From: Pontibacter beigongshangensis | GTDB lineage: Bacteria > Bacteroidota > Bacteroidia > Cytophagales > Hymenobacteraceae | Assembly: GCF_014332515.1 (NCBI RefSeq) | Contig: NZ_VFSD01000019.1 | Coordinates: 1 to 64,000 of the forward strand | Length of the DNA: 64,000 nucleotides | Direction: 5' to 3' | Shown: positions 1 through 9,371 of the stretch, in pieces | Layout: each line of letters opens with the position of its first letter | Position numbering within the stretch: the stretch's first letter is position 1 | Program-made: the position numbers and the translations under genes | Notes under the pieces: generated by a model | Seen by the model: only the letters and a program-made list of their open reading frames with translations | What the model was told of the DNA's origin: nothing | Database searches by the model: none

Positions 1-47
1 TCCAATCGAAATGCCCCTCCAGAGGTTGCTGCCCCTGTTGCCTGAAG
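1..47 (-). repeat. Dispersed repeat, copy 1 (truncated by window edge)
   Basis: The window opens inside a copy of the dispersed repeat described under findings. On the minus strand it reads arm (GGCAACAGGGGCAGCAAC), then CTCTGGAGGGGCATTTCGAT and on to the edge. The AATAATT end lies outside the window. Confidence 0.75.
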
Positions 48-651
48 AATAAGCCCAGGGCCTGAAAGGCAGGGCAGAGCGCCGATATTCAAGTAAAGCT
101 GCAGGAGTTGAGTGCTACGCTGTTTTCTCACCTAAATTTAGCAGCATCACATTTTCCGGCGCTTCATCTCCGGGGCGTGAAATTTCTTGCCTGAACCACG
201 TTCCGGCATCTTTCTTCCTAAGACTGTTACGTGCCAGGCTTAAAGTTGGTACTCTTATAGTACCTTGTTCTTTTTTTTGCGCTTTTTTTAATTATTGCCA
301 TGCGCTGCCACCATGGTTATGGTGATTTTTAGAAGATAAAAAAGACTTTTTGTTGCCTTTTCAATAACAAAGATTTCAAAATTTCAGGATTTTGTTTAAC
401 AGATGTGGCCTGCCGGCTTTTGGATTTAAACGAAGGTGCTTGCGGTTCAGGAATTTGTTTTCTAGATTTATTGAGCCTGAATAGCTAAAAATGCTCTGTT
501 CTAGTCTTTTTTAGTAGCTGCTCTCATGCAGCTTGGCAAGCCGAAAAATGCACTAATATTCGTTTATAAACAGCCCTAACAGATGCTCTTGTTTTGGGAA
601 GTGTCGGAGGTGGTACTTTTTTAACAATCTTTAAAACGTTTTTTGCTAACA

Positions 652-683
652 TTTGTTAGTGTCGTAATAGATTTATTTATTTG
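652..683 (+). promoter_or_regulatory. Candidate Bacteroidota-type promoter for the susC operon
   Basis: TTTG at 652-655 is followed after 20 bases by TTTATTTG at 676-683. This fits the Bacteroidota consensus TTTG-N19/20-TAnnTTTG with one mismatch in the -7 element. It would give a transcript start near 690 and a leader of about 390 nt before susC. This is inferred from consensus only. Confidence 0.35.
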
Positions 684-701
684 ATTAGAGAAAAGGGTAG
701 T

Positions 702-746
702 GAGAGCATCTTCGGGTAGAGGGCCAGCGTCGTCCTACCTGCTCTC
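702..746 (+). promoter_or_regulatory. Candidate structured 5' leader hairpin
   Basis: GAGAGCA (702-708) can pair with TGCTCTC (740-746), and inside it GGTAG (715-719) pairs with CTACC (735-739), leaving an asymmetric bulge. The hairpin begins about 12 nt after the predicted transcript start for susC. It could be a leader control element or chance pairing. Confidence 0.3.
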
Positions 747-1082
747 TGGAAAGGCACCCGACACCTTGTTATTTTGCCCCGGCTGACTGGCCGTTCCGGA
801 TGATGCTCCTGCTGGTGTCAGTTATCGGTTTATTAAGGATCCCGGCTAGTATAACACAAGGTGCAGAGCCCCGGTGTTCAGGCATGGTAGCATATGAAAT
901 GCGTGTGAATTAATGCAACTGATTTACAGTAATTATACCTTTAAGAGAACCCAAAAGCAACAGGAGCGCACATGCAGGCGGTGGGCCTGCTCAACATCAC
1001 AAATTAATTCGAAGCAGTGGATTGGCACTGAGCAACAACGGCATATAATCTATAAATTGACCTAATATTATCACGAAAACCA

Positions 1083-4000
1083 ATGTTTATGATGAAGCAT
1101 ATATACACGTACAGGTCTTGTTTACCCAATAGGCCTACCAGTAAGTCTTCCGGAGCATGGAAGATGGTTCCCTTAGCTGTAGTCCTGCTCTTGCTGCAGG
1201 CCTTCCTGGGCTTTGCCCAGACGACGCAACAGGTAAGCGGCAAGGTGGTTTCATCGCAGGATAACCAGGGCTTGCCCGGGGTTAGTATCGGCGTAAAAGG
1301 AACTACGGCCGGCACAGTGACCGACCTGGAGGGTAATTTCCAGTTGCAGGCACCTGCCAATGCCGTGCTGGTAGTTTCTTCTATAGGATTTGTGTTGCAG
1401 GAAGTGCCGGTAAACGGCAGAGCCAACCTCTCCGTTAGCATGGTACCCGACGACAAGGTGCTGCAGGAGGTAGTGGTGACGGGCTACGGAGAGCTCAGGC
1501 GCTCAGACCTAACCGGCGCTCAGTCTACCATCAGCTCAGAGTCTATTGAGAGAACTGTCAACACCACCATCGAGCAGGCCATTCAGGGGCGGGCGGCCGG
1601 TGTGTATGTTACCCAGAACACAGGTGCTCCCGGTGGTGGCATCTCGGTAAACATCAGGGGGGTAAACTCCATCAACGGAAGCAATGAGCCACTGTATGTG
1701 ATAGACGGTGTTCAGATCCAGGGCTCTGTCTCTGCCTCAGGCTCCAACCCGCTGTCTACCCTGAACCCATCCGACATCGAGAGCATGGAGATTCTGCAGG
1801 GGCCGTCGGCCTCCGCCGTGTACGGTTCCAGAGCCACCAATGGCGTCGTGCTGATCACCACCAAACGAGGCAAGTCCGGTGAGGTGCGTGTGAACTATGC
1901 TTACCTGCACAGCATCCAAACAGCTCCCAAAGGCCTGGAGGTAATGGATCTGCGCCAATATGCCCAGATGGACAATGAGTATAAAGGCATTGCGGGTGGC
2001 ACGGTGCGCGAAGAGTTCTTAGACCCCTCTTTGTTAGGAACAGGCACAAACTGGCAGAAAGAGCTGTTCCAGAGCGCTCCCATGCAAAAGCACCAGGTCA
2101 GCCTGAGCGGTGGCGGCGACAAAACCACCTACTACCTGTCCGGCGAGTACCTTGATCAGGACGGTATTGCGCTGGGCTCCGGATTTAACCGCTATTCTGT
2201 ACGGCTTAACTTAGACAACAAAGCTAAGAAGTGGCTGACCATTAACGGTAACTTCAACTATAGCCAGACAGACGAACGGTTGTCAACCACCCAGTCCAAC
2301 ATCATTTCCAGGGCCATTCAGCTGCCGCCTCACATTCCGGTACGGAACATAGATGGCACGTACGGGGGCGGTGTGGTTACGGCTACCAACTCGGCGGAGC
2401 AGTTTACGCCTCCTAACCCAATCGGCCTGGCAAACCTTACGACCAACGAATTAACCAGAAGGCAGATTCTTGGAGGCATCACCATGGCCTTTCATATTCT
2501 GGAGGGGCTTGATTTCAGAACCTCCGTCAATGGCAATGTGAATTATTCTAATTCCACCTATTTTCTGCCTACTTACCAGTTTGGTTACCAGCGTAACGTA
2601 GAAGCGCAACTGAACAACAACAACAGTATGAACACCTACTGGAACTGGAACCAGATGCTCCAGTACCAGAAGCAGTTTGGCAAGCACAACCTTAACGTTA
2701 TGACAACCCACGAGGCACAGGAGTCTACCTGGAAAAACCTCTACGGCGAACGGCGCGGCTTCCAGACAAACGATGTGTTAGACCTGAACGCGGGCGATAT
2801 CTTGACCAGCGTGGCCAACGGCGGGCAGGGCGACTGGGCCATGGAATCATGGCTGGGTCGCATTAACTATAGCTTTGACGACCGGTATATTATTCAGGCG
2901 GCGATCCGTGCCGATGGCTCTATCAACTTTGGTCCGGAGAACAAGTGGGGTTACTTCCCAGCCGTATCTGCTGCCTGGAGAGTGTCTGAAGAGGATTTTT
3001 TCAACCTGCCATTCATCAGCGATCTGAGGCTGCGGTATGAAATAGGGCTAACAGGTAACCAGGGTGGCGGCGGCGCCATTTACGGTACGCTTTCTCCCGG
3101 GCCAACACCCTGGGGAACAGGCTTTATTCCAAACAGGTATCCTAACCCTAACTTCCAGTGGGAAGAAAGTAAAACGAATAACTTCGGCCTTAACCTGGGC
3201 CTGTTCGATAACAGGATTCAAATAGAAGCTGATTATTACATTAAGAATATTGATAATCAGATCTTGCAAGCAACCTTGCCTTGGTATATGGGTACCAACG
3301 GCAACGGTGCGATATCGGCTCCAACTGTTAACATTGGTTCCCTTAAAAACACAGGATGGAGCCTTAGCCTGAATACGGTTAACATAGATAATGCCCGCTT
3401 CAGATGGGAGTCGAACTTCAATATTTCACATGTCAAAACGGAGTTGCTGAGTCTCTCCTCCGAAAGCAGCATCCTGAACCGCACTACCAGGGAGTGGTTA
3501 AACTGGACGCAGCGCTCTGTAGTAGGCCAGGCACCCTGGTTATTCTATGGCTATATAGAAGAGGGCATTTTCCAGAACATGGAAGATCTGCAGACGCACC
3601 CAAGACCAGCTGACAACAACGGCAACCCATACCCAATCGGAGAAAACAGCATCTGGGTAGGCGATGTGAAATACCGCGACATTAACGGCGACGGCGTGAT
3701 TACGGGTGAAGACCAGACCTTTATCGGTAATCCCTTGCCTAAATACTTTGCAGGTTTCACCAACACCTTCTCCTACCGGGGCTTCGATCTGAGCGTGCTG
3801 ATCACCAGCACCATTGGTAACGATGTATACAACTACCTGCGTAATGAAAATACTAACCCCAACAACATCAACCTGGGCCGCAACCTGTTCATCGGTGCCT
3901 TCGACTATGCCAAAGTAGCGTTAGATGGCGAAGGAAATCCTTACCTCCTTAACCCTGGAACAACAGTAGCCAGAATGTCTGGTGGTAACCGGAACAACAA

Positions 4001-4298
4001 CTTTGAACGCCACACCGACAAGTATGTAGAGGACGGGTCTTTTGTACGACTGAAGAACGTGACCCTGAACTTCAACCTGCCAACCTCTTTACTGGCTCGT
4101 CAGAAATTCATAAAAGGTGCCAGAGTAGGCATAAGCGCACAGAATATTGCTACCATTACCGGCTACTCCGGCTTCGACCCTGAAGTTGGCTTACACGTGG
4201 GAGGACTCGAAAATCCGAACTCCGCAGCCACCGGTGTAGATTATGGCCGCTACCCCTTAACGCCGTTTTACTCCTTTAATGTTGGTATTGATTTTTAA
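1083..4298 (+). CDS. susC: SusC-family TonB-dependent outer-membrane glycan transporter
   Basis: This is the outer-membrane beta-barrel that imports oligosaccharides, with TonB energy, under the lid of SusD. At 1071 aa it has the usual length. It shows a signal peptide with a long N-region (hydrophobic core about residues 29-45), a carboxypeptidase-D regulatory-like domain (about 50-125), a TonB-box/plug start reading LQEVVVTGYG near residue 128, a plug domain to about 260 and a barrel ending in a terminal Phe. The ATG at 1083 is used; ATGs at 1089 and 1092 are equally possible. It leads an operon with susD 18 bp downstream and two surface glycan-binding proteins. Neighbouring mannanases make mannan or galactoglucomannan oligosaccharides the likely cargo (inference). 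Confidence 0.95.
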   Translation: MFMMKHIYTYRSCLPNRPTSKSSGAWKMVPLAVVLLLLQAFLGFAQTTQQVSGKVVSSQDNQGLPGVSIGVKGTTAGTVTDLEGNFQLQAPANAVLVVSSIGFVLQEVPVNGRANLSVSMVPDDKVLQEVVVTGYGELRRSDLTGAQSTISSESIERTVNTTIEQAIQGRAAGVYVTQNTGAPGGGISVNIRGVNSINGSNEPLYVIDGVQIQGSVSASGSNPLSTLNPSDIESMEILQGPSASAVYGSRATNGVVLITTKRGKSGEVRVNYAYLHSIQTAPKGLEVMDLRQYAQMDNEYKGIAGGTVREEFLDPSLLGTGTNWQKELFQSAPMQKHQVSLSGGGDKTTYYLSGEYLDQDGIALGSGFNRYSVRLNLDNKAKKWLTINGNFNYSQTDERLSTTQSNIISRAIQLPPHIPVRNIDGTYGGGVVTATNSAEQFTPPNPIGLANLTTNELTRRQILGGITMAFHILEGLDFRTSVNGNVNYSNSTYFLPTYQFGYQRNVEAQLNNNNSMNTYWNWNQMLQYQKQFGKHNLNVMTTHEAQESTWKNLYGERRGFQTNDVLDLNAGDILTSVANGGQGDWAMESWLGRINYSFDDRYIIQAAIRADGSINFGPENKWGYFPAVSAAWRVSEEDFFNLPFISDLRLRYEIGLTGNQGGGGAIYGTLSPGPTPWGTGFIPNRYPNPNFQWEESKTNNFGLNLGLFDNRIQIEADYYIKNIDNQILQATLPWYMGTNGNGAISAPTVNIGSLKNTGWSLSLNTVNIDNARFRWESNFNISHVKTELLSLSSESSILNRTTREWLNWTQRSVVGQAPWLFYGYIEEGIFQNMEDLQTHPRPADNNGNPYPIGENSIWVGDVKYRDINGDGVITGEDQTFIGNPLPKYFAGFTNTFSYRGFDLSVLITSTIGNDVYNYLRNENTNPNNINLGRNLFIGAFDYAKVALDGEGNPYLLNPGTTVARMSGGNRNNNFERHTDKYVEDGSFVRLKNVTLNFNLPTSLLARQKFIKGARVGISAQNIATITGYSGFDPEVGLHVGGLENPNSAATGVDYGRYPLTPFYSFNVGIDF

Positions 4299-4316
4299 TT
4301 TAAAACATCAGGCAAA

Positions 4317-6002
4317 ATGAAAAGCAGATATATATTCATTGGGAGCCTTCTGGCACTAACCTTATTCTCGGGTTGTGAGAAGGATTATCTGGAGAGACCA
4401 CCGTTAGACACCCTGGTTGATGCCAACTTCTTTAAAAATAACGAACAAGTATTAGCCGCCTCAGCGCCACTATACAGTGTAGTTTGGAAGGATTATGTAG
4501 ATAAGGCCTCGTGGGCATTAGGCGATTTAAGGGCTGGAACTACCTTCCGGGCATGGGGAAACAGAGACCACGTACTCTTTAACACAACTGAAGTTTCTTC
4601 TGAAAACGCAGAAGCCTATCGCTCTTTCTTTATTGTAGTAGGCCAGGCCAACACGCTTATCCAGAACGTGAACCGCTACGCCGGGGCAGAGGTTAGCCCC
4701 GAAATTAAGAACCATGCCATTGCGGAGGCCCGGTTTATGCGGGCAACTGCCTACACATTTTTAGTGATGAACTACGGCCCAGTTCCTATCATCGAGAATA
4801 ACCTGGCCTTGCTGAACGATGGAGGATTAATCCGGAACACTGTAGAAAGCGTGTGGGAATTTATTACCAGAGATTACCTGTTTGCCGCCGAAAACCTGCC
4901 GGCAATGCCAGTGCAGCCAGGCCGCATTACCAAATGGTCGGCGGAAGGCATGCTGGCCAGAACCTACCTCACCAGGGCGGGTGTAGAGGCAGCCGGTGGT
5001 GTTAGAGAACAGGAGCACCTGGACAAGGCGAAGGAGTACGCAGACCGGGTAATCAGCATGAGTGGCCGGTCGCTGCTACCTAATTATGCCGATTTGTTCC
5101 GCTACCCTTACGACAACAACAACGAGTCTTTGTTTGAGCAGCAGTGGGTGTTTACCACCAACTATGGCTACGCCAACACCATGGTCTCGCAAATCACCTT
5201 CAGCAACGACATTGCCAACGGCGATGGCTGGGGCGGTGACCTGGGCGCCTCCTGGTGGATGCTGAGCCTGTATGATGGCTTAATTCAGGACGATGGCGCC
5301 AAACCAGGCTTTACACTCGACCAACGCCTGAAAGCTACCTATATGCTGCCGGGTGCCCACTACCCCGAAATATCGCAGACAGTGCGCGATGCCGATGGCA
5401 AAGAAACGGAGCAGGGCCTGATCTTTCCGTCGCCGGCTGCCACCGCCGACCAAAGCTTTGCCAGCATTAAAAAGTATGTGGTTGGCAAGGCGAAAGATCT
5501 GGGCGGGCAGGCCATGCAGCAGCGCTACCCTAACAACACGTACATGCTGCGGCTGGCCGAAATGTACCTGATTTATGCGGAGGCAACGCTCGGCAACAGT
5601 GCCTCTACCTCAGACGCTAAAGCACTGGAGTACTTTAACAGAGTGCACACCCGTGCTGGTTTGCCTGCCTACGAAGACCCGCTTACCTGGGACACCCTTT
5701 TTGAAGAGCGCATAAAGGAGTTTGCCATGGAAGGGCTGGCCTGGTACGATCTGGTAAGGCTGCACTATTACAATCCGGAAAAAGCCTACAGCATAGTGAA
5801 CAGCCAGGACCGAGGACTCTTTGTCATCAAGCCTAACCGGATGCCCAACCCAACTGCCTGGACCTTTACTAAAACAGAATGGTTTGCAGAAAGAACGGCC
5901 AGTGCTAATTCAGGCAACTTCGAACTTCCAATTCCGGCAGCCGAGGCAAGCCAGGCTCCGAGTTTAAGAAATGCTCCGGTTCCTTACGATTTTGGCGGTT
6001 AG
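4317..6002 (+). CDS. susD: SusD/RagB-family glycan-binding lipoprotein
   Basis: This is the surface lipoprotein that caps SusC and captures oligosaccharides. At 561 aa it has family length. The signal peptide ends in a lipobox at FSGC (Cys about 20), followed by the SusD-typical EKDYLERPP segment. A TPR-rich body and the conserved C-terminal pattern (MLRLAEMYLIYAEA, then FEERIKEFAMEGLAWYDLVR) are visible. It lies 18 bp after susC and is surely co-transcribed. Ligand specificity cannot be read from the sequence; mannan-type glycans are inferred from the neighbours. Confidence 0.95.
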   Translation: MKSRYIFIGSLLALTLFSGCEKDYLERPPLDTLVDANFFKNNEQVLAASAPLYSVVWKDYVDKASWALGDLRAGTTFRAWGNRDHVLFNTTEVSSENAEAYRSFFIVVGQANTLIQNVNRYAGAEVSPEIKNHAIAEARFMRATAYTFLVMNYGPVPIIENNLALLNDGGLIRNTVESVWEFITRDYLFAAENLPAMPVQPGRITKWSAEGMLARTYLTRAGVEAAGGVREQEHLDKAKEYADRVISMSGRSLLPNYADLFRYPYDNNNESLFEQQWVFTTNYGYANTMVSQITFSNDIANGDGWGGDLGASWWMLSLYDGLIQDDGAKPGFTLDQRLKATYMLPGAHYPEISQTVRDADGKETEQGLIFPSPAATADQSFASIKKYVVGKAKDLGGQAMQQRYPNNTYMLRLAEMYLIYAEATLGNSASTSDAKALEYFNRVHTRAGLPAYEDPLTWDTLFEERIKEFAMEGLAWYDLVRLHYYNPEKAYSIVNSQDRGLFVIKPNRMPNPTAWTFTKTEWFAERTASANSGNFELPIPAAEASQAPSLRNAPVPYDFGG

Positions 6003-6033
6003 TAGTATCCATAAGATGTAACAAGACTTGTTT

Positions 6034-7191
6034 ATGAAACGAAGATATAATCCACTTCTATTCCTTTTCATGGCATTTGCAATGGCAGGGATATTTTCGG
6101 GCTGCTCCGACGAGGAAAACCTCCCCAACAACGGCAAGCCCATGATCAATTACATAAGAGTAACCCGGCCGGAGGCATCAGACTCCCTAATTGCAAAAGC
6201 AGGGCAGGGCAGCATGATCGCTATTATAGGGCAGAACCTTGGCAATGCGCGGGAGATCTGGTTCAACAACCTGCAGGCTGCGCTAACGCCTACTTTTATT
6301 ACCAATACTTCTATCCTTACCCGAATTCCTTCTCAGATACCTACGGTTATCTCTAATCGGATGAAGATCGTGTTTGCAAACGGCGACTCCCTTATCCATG
6401 ATTTTACAGTCGACATCAGCAAACCGACTGTAACGGAAATGCTGAGTGAGTATGTGAACGACGGAGAGGTTGCCACCATTACGGGCGATTATTTCTATGA
6501 GCCGCTAAGGGTCTCTTTTACCGGGGGGGCAGAAGGTGAAGTAGTATCGGTGGAAGACGACCGAATTGAAGTCCGGGTGCCACAGGGTGCGCAGCCTGGG
6601 CCTGTTACCGTTACCACTAACTTCGGCACCAGAACATCCGATTTCTGGTTCCGCGACAACCGCAATATCATAGCCAGTTTCGACGAATCGCTGAATGGTT
6701 TATGGCACGGCCCGGATTATATAAAGGAGTCTGATCCGGATATTACGCCTATCAGCAACAAGTTTATGCGCATAAACAGGGAGCTGGGTGCCTGGGCTTG
6801 GTTTGAGTTTTATGTAGGTCCGAACAACAGCGATGTGACAAAAGAAACGCGCAACATCCCGGCTGAAGCATTGGCAAATCCCAGTGGCTATGTCTTGAAA
6901 TTTGAAATTAATACTCTGGCCCCCTTAACAGGTGCAGAAATTAGAATGTACATGGGCACCGGCGACATGGGCACTGAGCGGGATAATATACATTATATCT
7001 GGAAACCAAACCTGCATACCGAAGGAAGCTGGCAAACTGTAAGCATTCCGTTTGAGGATTTCTACAATGCCAACAAAACCTTTGCACACAGACCGGATGG
7101 CTACGGCGTGTCCTTCCATTTCAGCGGTCCGCTGGCGGTGCATGCCAACTTTGGTTTAGACAACTTGCGGGTGGTACCTGTTAAAAAATAA
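6034..7191 (+). CDS. Surface glycan-binding lipoprotein with IPT/TIG domains
   Basis: A 385-aa lipoprotein (lipobox IFSGC followed by SDEEN) in the SGBP-B position after susCD. It has one or two IPT/TIG immunoglobulin-like domains (about residues 35-200) and a C-terminal beta-rich domain of about 185 aa. The C-terminal part resembles the glycan-binding domain of xyloglucan-type surface proteins, with aromatic clusters such as AWAWFEFYVG and GSWQTVSIPFEDFY. The frame is open from a TTG at 6028, but the ATG at 6034 (MKRRYNPL) gives a better signal peptide. It probably holds the polysaccharide at the cell surface for SusCD and the exported GH26. Ligand unknown. Confidence 0.85.
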   Translation: MKRRYNPLLFLFMAFAMAGIFSGCSDEENLPNNGKPMINYIRVTRPEASDSLIAKAGQGSMIAIIGQNLGNAREIWFNNLQAALTPTFITNTSILTRIPSQIPTVISNRMKIVFANGDSLIHDFTVDISKPTVTEMLSEYVNDGEVATITGDYFYEPLRVSFTGGAEGEVVSVEDDRIEVRVPQGAQPGPVTVTTNFGTRTSDFWFRDNRNIIASFDESLNGLWHGPDYIKESDPDITPISNKFMRINRELGAWAWFEFYVGPNNSDVTKETRNIPAEALANPSGYVLKFEINTLAPLTGAEIRMYMGTGDMGTERDNIHYIWKPNLHTEGSWQTVSIPFEDFYNANKTFAHRPDGYGVSFHFSGPLAVHANFGLDNLRVVPVKK

Positions 7192-7209
7192 TTTTTAACG
7201 ACAAAACTT

Positions 7210-9273
7210 ATGAAGAACTTATATAACATAAAGCTGTTCATGCTTGGCTGCCTGGTGGTTTGCCTGGGTTTCCTCACATCCTGCGATGATGATGACGAGA
7301 CAACGCCCAACACAGGCCAGGTAGAGTTGCTGAGTTTCGGCCCAACGGGGGTTCAGCATGGGGAGGAGATACGGTTTATCGGCCGCAACCTTTCAAAAGT
7401 GGAAGCTATAGAGCTGGCAGGTGTTACTGTGGCCAAAGCAAGCTTTCTGGAGCATACTTCGGAGCTTATCCGCCTGATTGTGCCGCAGGAGGCCATGGAA
7501 GGACGGGTAACGCTGAAGCTTGCTGGTGGTGAGCAGGTGCTGTCTAAAACGATGCTGAGCTTTGAAGTTCCCATTACAATAACTGCTGTTACACCAGAAG
7601 CAAAACCAGGCACCAACATTACCATAACCGGTACCAAACTGAACTGGATAGAAGGGGTTGTTTTTGAAAGCGACACCGTGAAGGAATTTGTGAGCCAGAC
7701 GGCTTCCGAACTGGTGCTGCCGGTGCCCATAACTGCAAAGACAGGGAAACTTGTATTGATAGGTGGCGGTACAGAACCTTCGTTTGTAGAGACAGAGCAA
7801 GACCTGATCGTAACACTGCCAGCTGTTACCGCGATTGCACCTGCCACGGTTTTTGCCGGAGAGAACCTCACTATTACCGGCACCAACCTGGACCTGGTGA
7901 AGGAGATTAAGTTTACCGGTGTAGGCGCGGCAAATGTTACAAGCTTTGTAAGCCAGTCCGAAACCGGGATCGTTGTAAAAGTACCGGCGAATGCCTCGAA
8001 AGGTACGATTAAACTGGTAGCACATTCTGATGAGGAAGTAACCACCACGCAGGAAGTAGTGCTGCACCTGCCGGCCGTCACCGCGCTTACGCCTGCTGCC
8101 GTAAAGCATGGCGAGAACCTGACGATTACCGGCACCAACCTGAATCTTGTGAAAGAGGTTAAGTTTGCAGGTGTAGGCGCCGCCAACGTGACCAGCTTTG
8201 TAAGTAAAACGGCCACCCAGCTTGTGCTAAAAGTGCCGGACAACGCCTCCAAAGGCGCTCTGAAACTGGTGGCAAACACCGGTGTGGAAGTTGCCACTAC
8301 ACTGGAGCTAACCATTGTGCTGCCCGCCATCACCTCGGTTTCTCCGAGCCCAGTAGATCCTGGTCAGAACTTAATCATAAACGGCACTGACCTTGACCTG
8401 GTGAAGAGCATCGAATTTAAGGGTGGCGCAAAAGCAACCACTTTTATAAGTAAGACACCAACCCGCATTGAGGTGCAGGTACCCATGACAGCCCAGAGAG
8501 GAGCTATAACGTTGCTTACTGTGAAAGATTATGTGGTAGAAACGCAGGCACAGGTAACTATTGTGCTACCGGTTATTACCGCTGTTACGCCAGAGCCGGT
8601 TATTGCCGGAAACTATCTTACCCTGTCCGGTACGGAACTTCACCTGGTAAAATTAGTGGTGTTTACGGGGGGAGCCACTGTGTCTACGTTCGTGGCGCAG
8701 AACGCTACCCAGATTGTGCTAACAGTGCCTGCCGCTGCGCAAACCGGCGTGCTTAAACTTATCACCCACTCCAACTTTGAGGTGACATCTGATCAGCAGG
8801 CACAGATTGGTACAGCCGCACCAAACATTGCTTATTACATCTTCAACGATGAACTGAGGTCTGCTGAGAATGATGCCTGGCAGAAATGGGGGGGCTGGGG
8901 CACCACCAACCAGGACCTGGAAAACACCGAACAGGTAAGCAGAGGCACCAAGTCCATCAAGGTAGAATATAACGATGCCTATGGCGCCCTGCAGTTGCAT
9001 CCTACCAACCCGCAGGCGCTGGCCGGCTACACGCACCTGGTACTGTATGTGTACGGAGGTTCCGGCAATAACCGCATGGCTATTCAGCTGAAGACAACGG
9101 CTGGCGGGTTTTCAGCAGAGCCGACCTTTACATTAAAAGAAGGTGAATGGCAGAAAGTAGAAATTGAGATCAAGGCTTTCGGAGATATCTCTGGTGGTAT
9201 CGCTGAGTTTATGGTCAAAAACTATGGCACTAATCCCAATACCGTTTATATCGATGATGTAGGGTTGCGTTAG
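7210..9273 (+). CDS. Multi-TIG surface glycan-binding lipoprotein with C-terminal CBM-like domain
   Basis: A 687-aa lipoprotein (lipobox LTSC then DDDDE). Six IPT/TIG repeats of about 83 aa run from about residue 38 to 536; repeats 3 and 4 are very similar (NLTITGTNLDLVKEIKF versus NLTITGTNLNLVKEVKF), suggesting internal duplication. Residues about 540-687 form a jelly-roll-like CBM domain (YYIFNDEL, GAL near LHP, GEWQKVEIEIKAFG, VYIDDVGLR). The TIG array looks like a stalk holding a binding module away from the membrane. It lies 18 bp after the previous gene and ends the operon before a terminator. Binding of mannan or glucomannan is inferred from context. Confidence 0.85.
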   Translation: MKNLYNIKLFMLGCLVVCLGFLTSCDDDDETTPNTGQVELLSFGPTGVQHGEEIRFIGRNLSKVEAIELAGVTVAKASFLEHTSELIRLIVPQEAMEGRVTLKLAGGEQVLSKTMLSFEVPITITAVTPEAKPGTNITITGTKLNWIEGVVFESDTVKEFVSQTASELVLPVPITAKTGKLVLIGGGTEPSFVETEQDLIVTLPAVTAIAPATVFAGENLTITGTNLDLVKEIKFTGVGAANVTSFVSQSETGIVVKVPANASKGTIKLVAHSDEEVTTTQEVVLHLPAVTALTPAAVKHGENLTITGTNLNLVKEVKFAGVGAANVTSFVSKTATQLVLKVPDNASKGALKLVANTGVEVATTLELTIVLPAITSVSPSPVDPGQNLIINGTDLDLVKSIEFKGGAKATTFISKTPTRIEVQVPMTAQRGAITLLTVKDYVVETQAQVTIVLPVITAVTPEPVIAGNYLTLSGTELHLVKLVVFTGGATVSTFVAQNATQIVLTVPAAAQTGVLKLITHSNFEVTSDQQAQIGTAAPNIAYYIFNDELRSAENDAWQKWGGWGTTNQDLENTEQVSRGTKSIKVEYNDAYGALQLHPTNPQALAGYTHLVLYVYGGSGNNRMAIQLKTTAGGFSAEPTFTLKEGEWQKVEIEIKAFGDISGGIAEFMVKNYGTNPNTVYIDDVGLR

Positions 9274-9290
9274 GCTTTTGCCTGGTTAAG

Positions 9291-9325
9291 AAGAGGAAGG
9301 GCAGCAATGGTCTTCCTCTTTTTTT
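9291..9325 (+). terminator. Intrinsic terminator after the susCD-SGBP operon
   Basis: AAGAGGAAG (9291-9299) pairs with CTTCCTCTT (9312-9320) and is followed by a T-run to 9325. It separates the binding/transport operon from the enzyme genes. Confidence 0.85.
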
Positions 9326-9371
9326 AAACGCTGGTCGCGGTCAGTTTTTCCGCTGCTTTTCCACTTAACAG

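Larger units (their letters stand above)
48..1082. other. Long non-coding region upstream of susC
   Basis: I see no convincing gene here. The stretch holds a candidate promoter (652-683) and a candidate structured leader (702-746), annotated separately. A 150-codon minus-strand frame overlapping its right end is a shadow of susC. Confidence 0.5.

Noticed and set aside
7353..8333. 326-codon minus-strand open frame with Ser/Thr/Val-rich repeats
   Set aside because: It mirrors the TIG repeats of the plus-strand surface protein and has no independent support.
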